From Strongylocentrotus purpuratus (taxonomy: Eukaryota > Echinodermata > Echinoidea > Camarodonta > Strongylocentrotidae), in the NCBI RefSeq assembly GCF_000002235.5, contig NW_022145527.1, forward strand, positions 702,202 through 766,201: a stretch of 64,000 bases of DNA, in the 5' to 3' direction. Positions 33,577 through 45,515 of this stretch are shown here, one piece after another. Position numbers and translations under genes: made by a program. Below the pieces are notes generated by a model. It searched no databases. It worked only from the letters and a program-made list of their open reading frames with translations, and was not told the DNA's origin. The stretch's first letter is position 1, and the number at the start of each line of letters is the position of its first letter.

Positions 33577-33983
33577 CTCAAAAGATTATTATTTAAACCT
33601 AAGTTTCCCATTCTTAGGCGATGAAGAATAGTTTCATGATATCTGTTGTTCAGGTAACACACAAATGTTTTTGATACTAGAGTTTGCGTTTCCCGTAGGG
33701 GGGATGATGTTTCATTCCATCTTTTTTGCCATATCTCTATGTAGTATTTCTTTATAACATAATTTGATTCTGCTCTGGTAAGAGCGTTGTTGATTTCTAT
33801 ATTTTTATTTAGTCCTGCTTTAGCAAACTTATCTGTTATCTCATTGTGTTGTAGACCACAATGACTGGGAATCCATTCGAAATAGACCTGGGTGCCCTTG
33901 TATTTTAGTTGACTACACAGGGTTAAAATTTCAAGAATGAAAGATTCGTCTTTACGAGATTCTATGGCCTGGAGTGAACTCAA
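33573..33983 (-). pseudogene. LINE RNase H C-terminal part
   Basis: Frameshifted relative to the RT part. It contains FEWIPSHCGLQHNEITDKFA, the IPSH-x-G-x2-N-E-x2-D RNase H motif, and a tail with RLRMGNLGLN. Confidence 0.82.
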
Positions 33984-34039
33984 AGAATCAGAAAAGATGA
34001 CTGCCCCGGTGTAGAGTCCTGGGAGTTGTAATAGCCATG

Positions 34040-35710
34040 TCAGGGCAAGTACAATATTATTGCGGCCATCTCTGCTCTATAAGACGATGTGTAATTAGCC
34101 AGTCTCTTAGATTGAGAAACATCATAATAAGGTACATGAAATGCAGCAGCAGCAGAGTCTTTATCTGGCGATCTTGATCCATCTGTATATATTATGTGTA
34201 AATAATTTGTCCATTTCGAATTTATGAATTCTAGGGCTGCTTGTTTTGGGGCAAAACAGATATCTGTTTTCGTTATTACCTCTTTTAGCTCTGATGACAC
34301 ATGGGGAGGGAGTATTTTCCAAAAGGGTGTGTTGAAAAAATACTTCATTGGATCTTCTAGTATGTAACTGAATTTTAATGTACAATCCTTGGTTCTACGT
34401 CCAAAAGCTAATCTAGAGTTAGTACCTCCAAGAATATTAAATTGCCAACAATCTTTCACATCTTCGTTCAGAGGGTGTTTGCGCATACTCTCGATTCGTT
34501 TTCTTAGTTTAATTGATAACATTTCTCGCCTTAAATCAAAAGGCATTTCGCCTAGTTCGACTTGCAGCGTTTTAAGGGATGTACCTTTCCGAGCGCCTGC
34601 ACAAACAAATAACGATTGGTACTGAACTGAGTTCAACATATTTTTTGCGCTTGTCGTAGCCGAGTTGTATGCTTCGCAACCATAGTCGATAATTGATAGT
34701 ATTAATGCTTTATATATCATCACTAGTTCTTTAGCATATCCAGACCACTTGGCGTATGCTAGACTTTTGATAACATTAATCCTTCCTTTACATCTTTTAC
34801 TAATATCTAATAAATGAGGTCTCCAAGTCATCCGTTTGTCAAATGTGACGCCGAGATACTTGTGCTCTTTATGTGGTGTCAACTTTTGACCTCTTATATA
34901 TAACTCGTAATTATCATCATTTGTATTGTTCGAAAATAAGATAGGAGTCGTTTTCTCTACCGACATAATAAGTCCAAATGGATTGAGCCATGAGTTCAAG
35001 GAGTTTAGATATTGTTGTATGTTCTGGATATTTTGTTTTACATCATGGCCTGATTCCCAAATTACGATGTCGTCTGCATAAATCAAGCTATGTATATCTG
35101 GTCTCAAAGGTATGTCACTTATCATTATATTAAAAAGGAGGGAGCTCAAAATGCTGCCCTGGGGTAAACCGTTTTCAGGATGCGTAATTGCCGATTTGGC
35201 ATTACCTATTTGCACTTGAAAGGTACGGTTCAACAAGTAGTTTCTCAAAAAAATCAATATGTTTCCTTGGAGACCAATTCTACGTAACTTGACGATTAAT
35301 CCTTTCGTCCAGAGAGTATCATAGGCTTTGGCCAGATCAATAAATACGACTATGGTTTTCATACCCACAAATAGATATTTCTGAATTTCATTTTCTAAAT
35401 GTACTAAGTTATCTATTGAGCTTCTCTTTTTTCTAAAACCATGTTGTATACTACTCAAAATTTCGTTTTTCTCTATGTACCATTCTAATCTCTCCTTTAC
35501 CATACTTTCTAATATCTTGATAAAGCAAGGTAATAATGAGATAGGTCGGTAGGATGTTAGTTGGGAGGAGTCTTTATTTGGTTTTAATATTGGTATCAAC
35601 ATTGCATGTTTGCATTGTTCCGGAATCGTCCCAGAAGACCATATTCTGTTATAAAGACAGAGTAATGTTTTCCTAGCCCTTGTTGGAAGGTTTTGAAACA
35701 CAGTATAATT
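34040..35710 (-). pseudogene. LINE reverse transcriptase and start of RNase H
   Basis: About 553 open codons. RT motifs in order: LIPILKPNKD and YRPISLLPCFIKILE, FIDLAKAYDTLW (motif A with catalytic Asp), GLPQGSILSSLLFNI (motif B), YADDIVIW (catalytic DD), LGVTFDKRMTWRPHL (thumb). It then enters RNase H with YTDGSR and SSYRAEMAAI before a frameshift. It acts by target-primed reverse transcription in intact relatives. Confidence 0.88.
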
Positions 35711-35713
35711 TTA

Positions 35714-36475
35714 TATCAAGCCATCTTCACCAGGGGCTGATGTCTTTTTTATATTAAGTACTTTTTCGAGTTCCATCATAGTAAAAGGTTCATTGATAAC
35801 TGAATCATGTTCTCCTTTATAATCAATAGATTTATATTCATTTAGCAGTTCTTTATTTCCCTTTTTTGTTTTACTACTGATCTTCAGAAAATGCTTTCCA
35901 AATTCGTTAGCTTTTTCTTGATCATCTATAATTACTTTAGATTCTACTTTTAGTGCTGATATCTTAGAATGAGTCTTATTTGGATTACCCTTTAGACAAC
36001 GAATCAAATTCCATAGTTCTGAGATTGAAGTGAACCTGTTCAGTTTTGAAATGTAATCCAGCCAAAACATTCGTTTTGTCTGTCTAATAATCCTTTGGGC
36101 TTCGGCCTTCTTTTGTTTGTATAATTTTAGATTTTCATCATTCCATACTCTCAATAACCTATTTTTATATTCGTTCCGTTCCTTAATCTTTATTTTGCAT
36201 TTTTCTGTCCACCATGGGACGGGGTTGAATCTCGCATTCTTGTTTTTATTTCTTTTGGGTACAGTGTGTAATTCATTTAAGATATTATTTAGAGATTCCA
36301 TGAAGTTTCCGTAAAAAGTTTTGACATCTGCGTCTAGCAGCGAGTCAGTGTCCATTCGTTGATCGCACAGTTTATTGAATTCGTGCCAATCTATCTTCTT
36401 GAATGACCGTTTTAGAGTTAGGTCATCTTTCGTACAATCTGATTTAGGAGTTTTTTTGTCGATTTCAATATATAT
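35714..36475 (-). pseudogene. LINE ORF2, segment between endonuclease and RT
   Basis: Basic segment with PWWTEKCKIKIKERNEYK and a SAPGEDGLI box, the conserved lead-in to the RT fingers. It continues in the same frame into the RT part, interrupted by one TAA at 35711-35713. An in-frame stop at 36476-36478 marks the truncated 5' edge. Confidence 0.8.
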
Positions 36476-36479
36476 TCAT

Positions 36480-37175
36480 AATCCTTAATTGGGCTAGCCT
36501 TTGGACAAGGCCTCGCGCGCTGCTTGTCTGCCGAGCAGGGTCTGAAAATAGACTAACGCAGTGTGGCTTTACAGCAGTGATCGCTGGACCGAGCCGCTTC
36601 AGCGGCTTGGCCTTTGCTAAATTGCGGAGCTCATCATTATGTGCATACGCATGAGGGTATTACATAATAGCAGCTAGTGATGATCGTGGCCAATCCTAAT
36701 TGGCTTCGTCCATGAAATTGTGGGGGAATCGGTATTCAAATGTACTAAAAAAATAAAATAATATCTAGTTCAATTTCGAATAAAATATGAATTTATCAAA
36801 AACAATATTCTACTTATTGACTAGGGTATTTATTATTTTGCTACTTTAGTAGATTTATAGTAAAATTTTGTTCCCTTGTTTTTCATTTTAACCTACGCAT
36901 AGTGGTTCGCACGATCAGCTGGAATTGTTATTGTACAACACTCGAATATCTGTGTACGTGTGAAAACGATGCGTTCGTGGAGCTTTGAATTTGCAGGGCT
37001 AGCTGAGCTAGCTGCATGCAAGTGAATTAAAATAATGAAAAGGACATCAAATTCTGGTAATTCTGCTTAGGTCTATAATGTAATAGATGTGCAAAAAAGG
37101 GTAGATATCTTCTATGCAGTACATTCTGCATGGTTCCTGTGCAAGAGTTTTCCTAGCTATTTCTTATACTGAAGA
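36480..37175. other. no gene seen
   Basis: AT-rich DNA with a short GC-rich stretch near 36510-36600 containing inverted gccgcttcagcggc. No exon supported. Confidence 0.5.
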
Positions 37176-37180
37176 TATCA

Positions 37181-37591
37181 TTTTATTGTGTGTGACAAGT
37201 TTGGTTCACATTCCTTCATTAAAGAAATAAGAGGTGAAACGATAACTTCAATGGACAGTGCAGTGCGGTGTGAGTAGTACCTCCCGGCCCCCGAACTCTG
37301 GGCAGCTTCGGGAGTAGACGCCGATGGGGATGGTGTGCTGGCAGCGACTGTGGTCGTCCGCACAAAGAAGTCCTTGCACAGTGAAATGGCTTGAAAAATC
37401 GCAGATTTGCCATAACCCGTTGGAAGATTAACAAATACATCTTCCCCTTTCACTGCTGATTTTATAGCTTTTGATTGTAACTCCTTAAAAGATGATAATT
37501 TCAACCTTTCGACCGCATATTCAAGGCTCTTTGATAAGAGATCTCCTTCGTCGTTCTGTAACCGCTCAAAAATGTATTTATGATTATACAT
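37181..37591 (-). pseudogene. RecQ-like helicase N-terminal fragment
   Basis: From an internal Met the frame reads FKELQSKAIKSAVKGEDVF, then LPTGYGKSAIFQA (Walker A, motif I) and IVSPLISLMKE (motif Ia), the first third of a RecQ-type superfamily 2 helicase. Between the motifs is an insert rich in Ser, Thr, Ala and Pro (VAASTPSPSASTPEA). After motif Ia the sequence runs to a stop without the DEAH box. It may be one exon of a transposon-associated helicase gene or a relic; no convincing donor was seen after motif Ia. Confidence 0.65.
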
Positions 37592-37699
37592 GTTGATAAT
37601 GAATATGCATGAAGTTTTCTCGAATCGTCTACTCTGATTGGTGCGTCGGATTGGAAGGGGTGGTTTGGCCGGCTTTCTGGGTAAGATACTTTGCATCTA

Positions 37700-39135
37700 A
37701 TTATCTCCTGATTCGGGAGCGGAAATATAATACAAAACAAAAGAAATAAACTACAACAACCACTCAGGTTAGTAAGGGCCGAGCTGCTGACGCACCTCGT
37801 CCCACAGATCACAGTCGTCGCGCGATTAGTCTATGTATTCAGGCGCGTTTAGGGAAATACAGCACGAGTGCCTTGACTAAAGGCTATAATTGGGCCGGAT
37901 AAATGTAGAACAAAGGTCATGCAGAGTTGTGGAGGTGTGTGTGTTGGGGGGGGGGAGGGGGGGGGGTAATAAACTTTTAAATGGTTGACTTAGTTAGGGC
38001 CACAAACTTCACTGTCACCAGGATGGAAAGTACATTTTTTTAAATTCAGTTCAGTTAAAAGGCAAAAATAATGACCCCATTTCACTGTTGTACCTCAATT
38101 CATTTTTTACCTCTTTTTTTTTGTTTGTTTATTAACTTAAATAGTTTTTAAATCAGAAAAACTGCACTGATCATTTAGCCGACTTAACAAGTGATATATT
38201 AATATTTTTAGTGTCCAAATAATGAATCATTCTCACCTCGACTTCAATGTTCTTCATATTGTGCCCCATCCCCAATGAAATTTAAATTTTTGCATTCGTC
38301 GTCACTGATTTTGGGGAAATTTGCCCCCCCCCCCCCCCCAACAGTAACATTTTCAATACAGGGACCCCTTCCAATATTGACATTTCCATAGGCTCTATTA
38401 ACCTCCCTCCCCCATCCACACCCCAATTACCTATATGCTTTCATCATTTTGGCATTGACTTATTCTTTATTTAACCCCCCCCCCCTCATCTTTATTGTAA
38501 ACCATTTTTTATACTGTATTTATACATTAGTCTTGCCCACTCTCTTGTTACATTTCCACTTTCTCTCATTAGGAAAGATGGTTAAATCTATCTCGCTGAT
38601 ACCAGATATAAACAAACATCAAAAGGTCGAACACCATACTCAATTCTACACAAGACTGCATCAGACCCCATCTCACCTCAGTCATACAGCATTATCATTA
38701 CAGAGTGCCTACATCATCATAATCACCAGCATCATCACATATATTTCACAAAATAAGAAAATGAAAAGAACAGAATTAAGCAGTATCAACTAATTTATTA
38801 ACATTTATGAACTCATTTATTTTTTTTATTTTTTGTTTGTTTCTATAAAGATCTTTTTAAATCCAACATGACATCAACAAAAGGATGGCAAATGGATGGG
38901 GGGGGGGGGGGGGCCGTCTCTTGAATTCAAATTTTTCAGTTGTAAAAGTTTACTGTAGATTTTGAAAAAAATATTCAATAATATCAACATGCTATTTTAT
39001 TATGTAAAGAACAGGTATATACTGAGTTTTATGAGTACTTTATCTTACATTGGACATTATTGTTGTTGTTTTTACTACTATCTGTATTATCATTATTATT
39101 AGTACTATTATCATGATCATTGTCATTATTGTTAC
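37700..39135. other. no gene seen
   Basis: G or C runs near 37947-37968, 38325-38339, 38467-38478 and 38899-38913. The single frames lack domains. Confidence 0.5.
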
Positions 39136-39139
39136 TATT

Positions 39140-39295
39140 AGTTGGAATATTTTTGTTTTACCCCAATTTATGGAATTATTTTATAAATAATTTAAAAATA
39201 AGATCTGAGAATGTATACTATTATCTAGATCTATTATTTTTAAATTATATTTAAAATAATTCCATAAATTAGGGTAAAACAAAAATATTCCAACT
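39140..39295. mobile_element. 156-bp foldback MITE
   Basis: Arms starting agttggaatatttttgtttt and ending aaaacaaaaatattccaact are inverted for about 60 bp with few mismatches; the loop holds atctagatct. Non-coding. Confidence 0.78.
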
Positions 39296-39579
39296 TTATG
39301 AGCGACAGTGTATAATTATATTACTACAGTATTACTATTGAACTACATAATTTTATAAACCCCCCCCCCTTCAATTTACTATCCAGTACAGCATCCCTAA
39401 TATTTTTGTCAGAACTTGACTTAAGATTAAATATCAAAAAACTATATTCCATGTACACGCATTTAAAAGAAGATATGATTACTTTCATGATCCTCGATAT
39501 ATCTTCTTCTTATTCTTCTGGTAATCTTCAAAAGGCGTTGTAGCCTTTCACGAAGATGAACTAATACTAAAGATTACAA

Positions 39580-40270
39580 GTGGTGTGAGGAAGACAGACT
39601 GTTTTTAAGTGGGATAAGGAGAGTAGATGCCTCAGAAGTAGTCCCTGGCAGCTGGACTGTCAGCATGCACTATATTTGCTGGAAGTCAGTTCCATTAACT
39701 TTGGGACAGAGTGTTGGGCAAATACAAACTTGTCTATGTCGCTTCTGGCTTGGTGCAACTGGAGGGTCATGTCATGGTACTTCCTGCTCGTGATTTGTTA
39801 AAGCCCGTCTGTACTAGTTTGGCCAGGGGGATTAGACCACCCTGCAAGGTCACTGACAGGTGGTTATCTCATCAAATCAGCTCTCAATTAATATAAGAAA
39901 AAGAGGATCATAGGGGACCAGTAGGCACCGAATAGGCATTGTTTGCTATATAGAAGGCGCAAGTAGCTATAAGTAGTGCAGTGGGGAAATTTTCAAGGGA
40001 GAGCGGAGAGACCATTGACTATCTTGTGCACCATTCCCAGTCTTCTTGCAGAGTGCCTTGTGGTTGTAGATATAGTAGGCAACTAAAAGGTGCTGATCAT
40101 CTCAGTCAAACTGCTGGTTCTCTTGTGGTCCCCATTGTGAAGTAGCGTCCTGGACATCTGAGATGTTGTAGGGATCCCAGACACCGGAACAGTTCTCAAG
40201 ATGAGGGTAGACAAGGGACTTGTACAAAAGAAGCCTGGGAATCAAACCTTCTGCATGGGACAACCTGCAT
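39580..40270 (-). pseudogene. second LINE reverse transcriptase remnant
   Basis: Minus frames give LLYKSLVYPHLENCSGVWDP near 40190-40230, the RT thumb region, and WN-x-LPANIVHADSPA near 39650-39700, the LINE C-terminal box. Stops and shifts in between. A different copy from the one at 21 kb. Confidence 0.65.
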
Positions 40271-40274
40271 AATA

Positions 40275-41235
40275 AAAAACAAAAAGAGAGGAGAAATCAA
40301 TAAGATTAAAACTGCTGCATTATATTGGATTTTGAGAAAAAGTACCTCCCCACTTTTTTTAGGTCTTGCATTTTAATTTTATTAAAAAATGATAAACTTA
40401 TGTCTATCTGATAGGGCCTTTTTTGAAGAGAAGAGTAAAGGTTTAAATGTATTTCCAATTATTTTAAAAGTAATTTCCAATTTATTTTAAGTTATTATTT
40501 GCTAGACTTTTGTGAACAAAAGTTTGTTAGATATAATGTAATATTTAGGAAAAGTACCTTTGAGTAAATCTTTTAATATGCTGAGAGAATAAACTGTAGC
40601 AACACCATAGTTTGTCACCTAAATGTAACAGCGCTTAGAGACTTCGGTGGTAAGCGCTTTATAAGTAACGTTTTTATTATTATTTATTATTATAAATAAA
40701 AAGCTAGAGAATAATTGAGAATTACAAGATATAATGCAACACAAGATGACAGTTCCCCAAATCTTTGTATATAGTCCAAGTCGAGTGTGGTGTTCGCATG
40801 GGCTTAGATTATACAGCCTGAATATTTTCGAACTTCATACAAACATACCTTGCCAAAGTTCAACTTAGGTCTTAGGTGTCCTGTTCCTGATTAGATACAT
40901 TTGTTGATCAGGTCCTGGTGCTCTTTGTTGCACTTCTGTGATCATTATCTGCTTCTTTGTTCCATAGCATCTACAATTAAAAGAAAACAGAAACTTAGTA
41001 AGGTTCCTGCTAATATCATAATGCATGCATAAGTTATCTGTTTATAACTTTGTTCATGTCCTTTAGAGAAAGAAATATCCATGTCATATGTAGGGTTGGA
41101 TCCAGAATTCTCACCAACATAAAACTAAGGAGTGGCATAAAATCCTGAAAATAAACTAATTATTTCAAACAAGGCACAATGACATAACTTAGAGCGAAAT
41201 CAGGGGAAGTGGGAGGTGGGGAGGGGGGGAGACAC
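40275..41235. other. no gene; retroposon-like tail
   Basis: agcgcttagagacttcggtg then taagcgctttataagtaac and TTATTA repeats at 40630-40695 match the recurring retroposon end. The rest is AT-rich. Confidence 0.5.
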
Positions 41236-41624
41236 CTTTTTAGGTGATACGTACGTAGACGTATCACCTTTTGATTTCGTCAAGATTTTTATTAGGTGAT
41301 ACGTACGTAGACGTATCACCTTTTGATTTCGTCAAGATTTTTATTATTTATTTATTTATTTATTATTATTCTTCCTCGAATTTGTTCGCAGGATATCTCA
41401 AGACTGAATAAAGCCATTATCATGAAACTTACCATGATGATAGATCTTAGTCTAACTTAGAACTGCGTGACTTTTTAGAGAGTCAAAATTATCGTGACGT
41501 CATCCAGGCGCCATTTTGTGAAAATCAACTAATGATCATATCTTCATAACGGAAAAGTATTTCTCATTCATAATTATCACGATTAAGATAAATATCCGTC
41601 CGGTCAAGTTGAGGTCAATAAAAG

Positions 41625-41795
41625 TGCGCAAATGCGCGCGTGCGCGTTCGTCCGCGCGTTTACGCGCGCGCAAAAATTAAAAATGCTCCAAATCATCCCA
41701 AATTTTTTTTGCATACGTTTCAGGCCATATGGAGCATTTGATAAAAAAATTACGCACACGCGCATGCGCGCGCGTTTTCGCGCGTACTGGCATTT
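41625..41795. repeat. alternating CG-rich inverted tract, copy 1
   Basis: gcgcaaatgcgcgcgtgcgc near 41633 is matched inverted by gcatgcgcgcgcgttttcgc near 41763. Alternating purine-pyrimidine, with potential to form Z-DNA or a hairpin. Its counterpart is at 43615-43785. Confidence 0.7.
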
Positions 41796-42559
41796 TGCAA
41801 CATAGAATCGCCGATTTTTTTCTGTCATCATATTCGGTACATTTTTCCAAGCATTTTGATAATTTGTTCACCTTTTATTAACGCAATGAGCGTCCGTCAA
41901 AGTTGACAGCACGCGCGGATTTGCGTTATCTTTATCCACAATACATGGGCAAAAACATGCCTATATAAAATTCATTGTAACTCTTTAGAATAGATGGAAA
42001 CTCCTAATATTTTTTTCATATTTGGATAGATTATGAGTCGGAGATATGATTTCATGACTCATTTTATCCTCAATTAACTCATGACGTCATCATAATGGCC
42101 TCCAAACTCAAAATTTTAATTTGCATATTATGACGTCAGCATATTTTTGGAAAATTGATTGTATCTCTGTAAATATGGATCAATTTTCTTTTTAATTTTG
42201 ATATGTTCTAGCTGAGACAATTTTCTACAAATGTAGTATTCACAATTTTTATTTTTGACAAAAGTATCATGGTGTGTTTTTGCGATTAAAGGAGGCATGT
42301 CAATTTTTCGCATTTTGCGTGTATTCTCTAAGGGACATGACTTTTTCTCAAAACTGGATTCTACGCTCCTGTCTTTCGCGAGCAAAATCTCCGTTGTTTT
42401 AGCTTCGTTTTCGCTGAGCTTTGGATATGTTGTAGCTGAGACAATGAGCTATCAAAAGTGTGACTATTATTTTTCGATTAGATGCCGGGATCATGCTCAT
42501 ATTTCACTTGCAAAGTAGGATTTCTGAATTCCATTTCCCGTTTACGTGTAATCGCTATG

Positions 42560-42633
42560 GGAGATGTTTTGGTATATCGGTAACGCACTTGACTTCCAAC
42601 CTCGAGATCCCTGGTTTGAGTCCGGGTGTCTCC
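42560..42633 (+). tRNA. tRNA-Gly(TCC)-like pseudogene, copy 1
   Basis: 74 nt with pairing ends GGAGATG/TGTCTCC, A box tggtatatcggtaacgc, an anticodon-like CTTCCAA loop and T arm CCTGG-TTTGAGT-CCGGG. Extra T residues follow the acceptor and the anticodon stem is imperfect, so function is doubtful. Confidence 0.5.
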
Positions 42634-43324
42634 AACACTTTTTTTTTCTGACTTTTTTTTCCTTTTGACCTTCACTGTACCATCTCCTTTGAATATTTAA
42701 ACACGTAGATTCGCAAATAATGTCATAAATAACCCTTTTTACTTTATTATTACCCTATTTTCACTTAATCCATTACTTTTTGCGTGTAATCCCTATGGGA
42801 GATGACTTTTTCTAAAATCTGGAGTCTACATTCCTGTCTTTTGCGAGCAATATCGCCGTTATTTCGGCTTGGATTTTGTTGATTTTTGAGTATGTTGTAG
42901 CTGAGACTATATGCTATCTAAATCAACCCTCATTTTTTCAATAAGATGTCATGATCGCGCTCATGATCATGATCATGATGATCACGATCATCATTATCAT
43001 AATGATGCTAATCATTTATCAATTACATTTTCATTTCTTTGAATAAGATAAAATCGTCAAAAGGTGTTCTTCATGATGTAAATTAGAGTCAAATGTGTAA
43101 CTGGTTACTGCACAGGGTCAAAGGTCATATATTGTTTCAATCTATCTTCCCTAGATCCATGATGATCAAGGAGACACAATTTAATCTTGACATATGAATA
43201 GATCATAATGGGAGAAGCATATGAATGGGAGAAGCAAAATAATATATCGTGTAATGCATTATTCGTTATGTAAACCATTATCATACGTATCACCTAATTC
43301 GTCTAAGTGACGAATTAAAGTCTA

Positions 43325-45321
43325 GTTATTTATTTATTTATTTATTTATTTATTATTATTCTTCCTCGAATTTGTTCGCAGGATATCTCAAGACTGAATA
43401 AAGCCATTATCATGAAACTTGCCATGATGATAGATCTTAGTCTAACTTAGAACTGCGTGACTTTTCAAAGACTCAAAATTATCGTGACGTCATCCAGGCG
43501 CCATTTTGTGAAAATAAACTTATGATCATATCTTCATAACGGAAAGGAATTTTTCATTCATATTTATCAGGAAGAAGATCAATATCCATCCGGTCAATTT
43601 CAGATCAATAAACGTGCGCAAATGCGCGCGTGCACGTTCGTACGCGCGTTTACGCGCGCGAAAAAAATTAAAATGCTCCAAATCATCCCAAATTTTTTTT
43701 GCATACGTTTCAGGCCATATGGAGCATTTGACAAAAAATCACGCAAACGCGCATGCGCGCGCGTTTTTTTGCGCGTACTAGCATTTTGCAACATAGAATC
43801 GCCGAATGTTCTCTATCATCATATTTGGTACATCTTTCCAAGCATTTTGATAACTTGTTCACCTTTTAATAACGCAATGAGCGTCCGTCAAAGTTGACAG
43901 CGCGCGCGGACCTGCGTTATCTTTATCCACAATACATGAGCAAAAACATGTCTATACAAAATTCTTTGTAACTCTTCAGAATAGATAGAAACTCCCAATA
44001 TTTTTTCATATTTAGATAGGTTATAAGTTGGAAATATGATTTCATGTCTCATTTGACCCTCAATTAACTCATAACGTCATCATAATGGCCTCCAAACTCA
44101 AAATTTTAATTTGCATATTATGACGTCAGCATAATTTTGGAAAATTGATTGTATCTCTGTAAATATTGATTGATTTTCTTTTAAATTTTGATATGTTCTA
44201 CCTGAGACAATTTTCTACAAATAAATATTCCACAATTTTCCATTTTGACAAAGGCATCATGGCGTATTTTTGCAATTAAAGAAGGCATGTCAATTTTTCA
44301 CATTTTACGTGTATTCTCTATGGGACATGACTTTTTCTCAAAACTGGATTCTACACTCCTGTCTTTCGCGAGCAAAATCTCTGTTGTTTTAGCTTCGTTT
44401 TCGCTGAACTTCGGATATGTTGTAGCTGAGACAATGAGCTATCACAAGTGCGCCCTTTATTTTTCGATTAGATGCCGGGATCATGCTCATATTTCACTTG
44501 CAAAGTAGGATTTCAGAATTCCATTTCCCGTTTACGTGTAATCGCTATGGGAAATGTTTTGGTATATCGGTAACGCACTTGACTTCCAATCTCGAGATCC
44601 CTGGTTCGAGTCCGGGTGTCTCCAACAATTTTTTTCTTCACTTTTTTTTCCTTTTGACCTTCACTGTACCATCTCCTTTGATTATTAAAACACGTAGAAT
44701 CGCAAATAATGTCACAAACAACCCTTTTTACTTTATTATTACCCTATTTTCACTTAATCCATTACTTTTTGCGTGTAATCTCTATGGGAGATGACTTTTT
44801 CTCAAATCTGGAGTCTACATTCCTGTCTTTTGCGAGCAATATCGCCGTTATTTCTGCTTGGATTTTGTTGACTTTTGAGTAAGTTGTAGCTGAGACTATA
44901 TGCTATCTAAATCAACCCTCATTTTTTCAATAAGATGTCATGATCGCGCTCATGATCATGATCATTATCATCATGATCATCATTATCATAATGATGATAA
45001 TCATTTATCAATTACATTTTCATTTCTTTGAATAAGATAAAATCGTCAAAAGGTGTTCTTCATGATGTAAATTAGAGTCAAATGTGTAACTGGTTACTGC
45101 ACAGGGTCAAAGGTCATATATTGTTTCAATCTATCTTCCCTAGATCCATGATGATCAAGGAGACACAATTTAATCTTGACATATGAATAGATCATAATGG
45201 GAGAAGCATATAAATGGGAGAAGCATTTTACAAAATAATATATCGTGTAATGCATTATTCGTTATGTAAACCATTATCATACGTATCACCTAATTCGTCT
45301 AAGTGACGAATTAAAGTCTAG
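43325..45321. mobile_element. 2-kb repeat, copy 2
   Basis: Direct tandem copy of 41336-43324 with scattered substitutions; it lacks the left terminal palindrome and ends with the same acgtatcacctaattcgtct block. The arrangement suggests tandem duplication rather than two independent insertions. Confidence 0.85.
44550..44623 (+). tRNA. tRNA-Gly(TCC)-like pseudogene, copy 2
   Basis: Same structure as copy 1, with the consensus T loop (TTCGAGT) but a mismatch in the acceptor (GGAAATG). T-rich sequence follows, as after Pol III genes. Confidence 0.5.
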
Positions 45322-45383
45322 TTTGTTTTGTTTTTGTTGTCGTTGGTAGATCTAGCCTAGATCTACATTCAAACTATTAGTTT

Positions 45384-45515
45384 GATCCACTAGACTAGAC
45401 TAGTCGTGCACATGTGTCATTATTGTGATCCAGGTCCAGATTCAGCTAGTAAGCTGAATCTGGACCTGGATCACAATAATGACACATGTGCACGACTAGT
45501 CTAGTCTAGTGGATC
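45384..45515. repeat. perfect 64-bp palindrome with 4-nt loop
   Basis: Left arm 45384-45447 and right arm 45452-45515 are exact reverse complements around AGTA. Tips read gatccactagactagactag and ctagtctagtctagtggatc. Confidence 0.93.

Larger units (their letters stand above)
33226..36475 (-). mobile_element. 5'-truncated LINE with reverse transcriptase and RNase H (I-group like)
   Basis: Minus-strand element with open sequence from 36475 down to 33340 and a T run at 33226-33247 that is the poly-A tail read on the plus strand. The endonuclease and ORF1 are missing, so insertion was 5'-truncated. RT followed by RNase H places it in the I-type group of LINEs. Later mutations inactivate it. Confidence 0.82.
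41240..43324. mobile_element. 2-kb TIR element / tandem repeat, copy 1
   Basis: Begins with a 59-bp duplicated end holding the palindrome aggtgatacgt - acgtatcacct, and ends with acgtatcacctaattcgtct. The body matches copy 2 (43325-45321) at a period of about 1990 bp. It includes a TTTA repeat, a CG-rich alternating tract (41630-41790), CATTATGACGTCA-type blocks and a tRNA-like sequence. No transposase frame. Confidence 0.78.

Noticed and set aside
41604..41871. Arg/Ala-rich frames in the 2-kb repeats
   Set aside because: They read through the alternating CG tract; copies differ by frameshifts.
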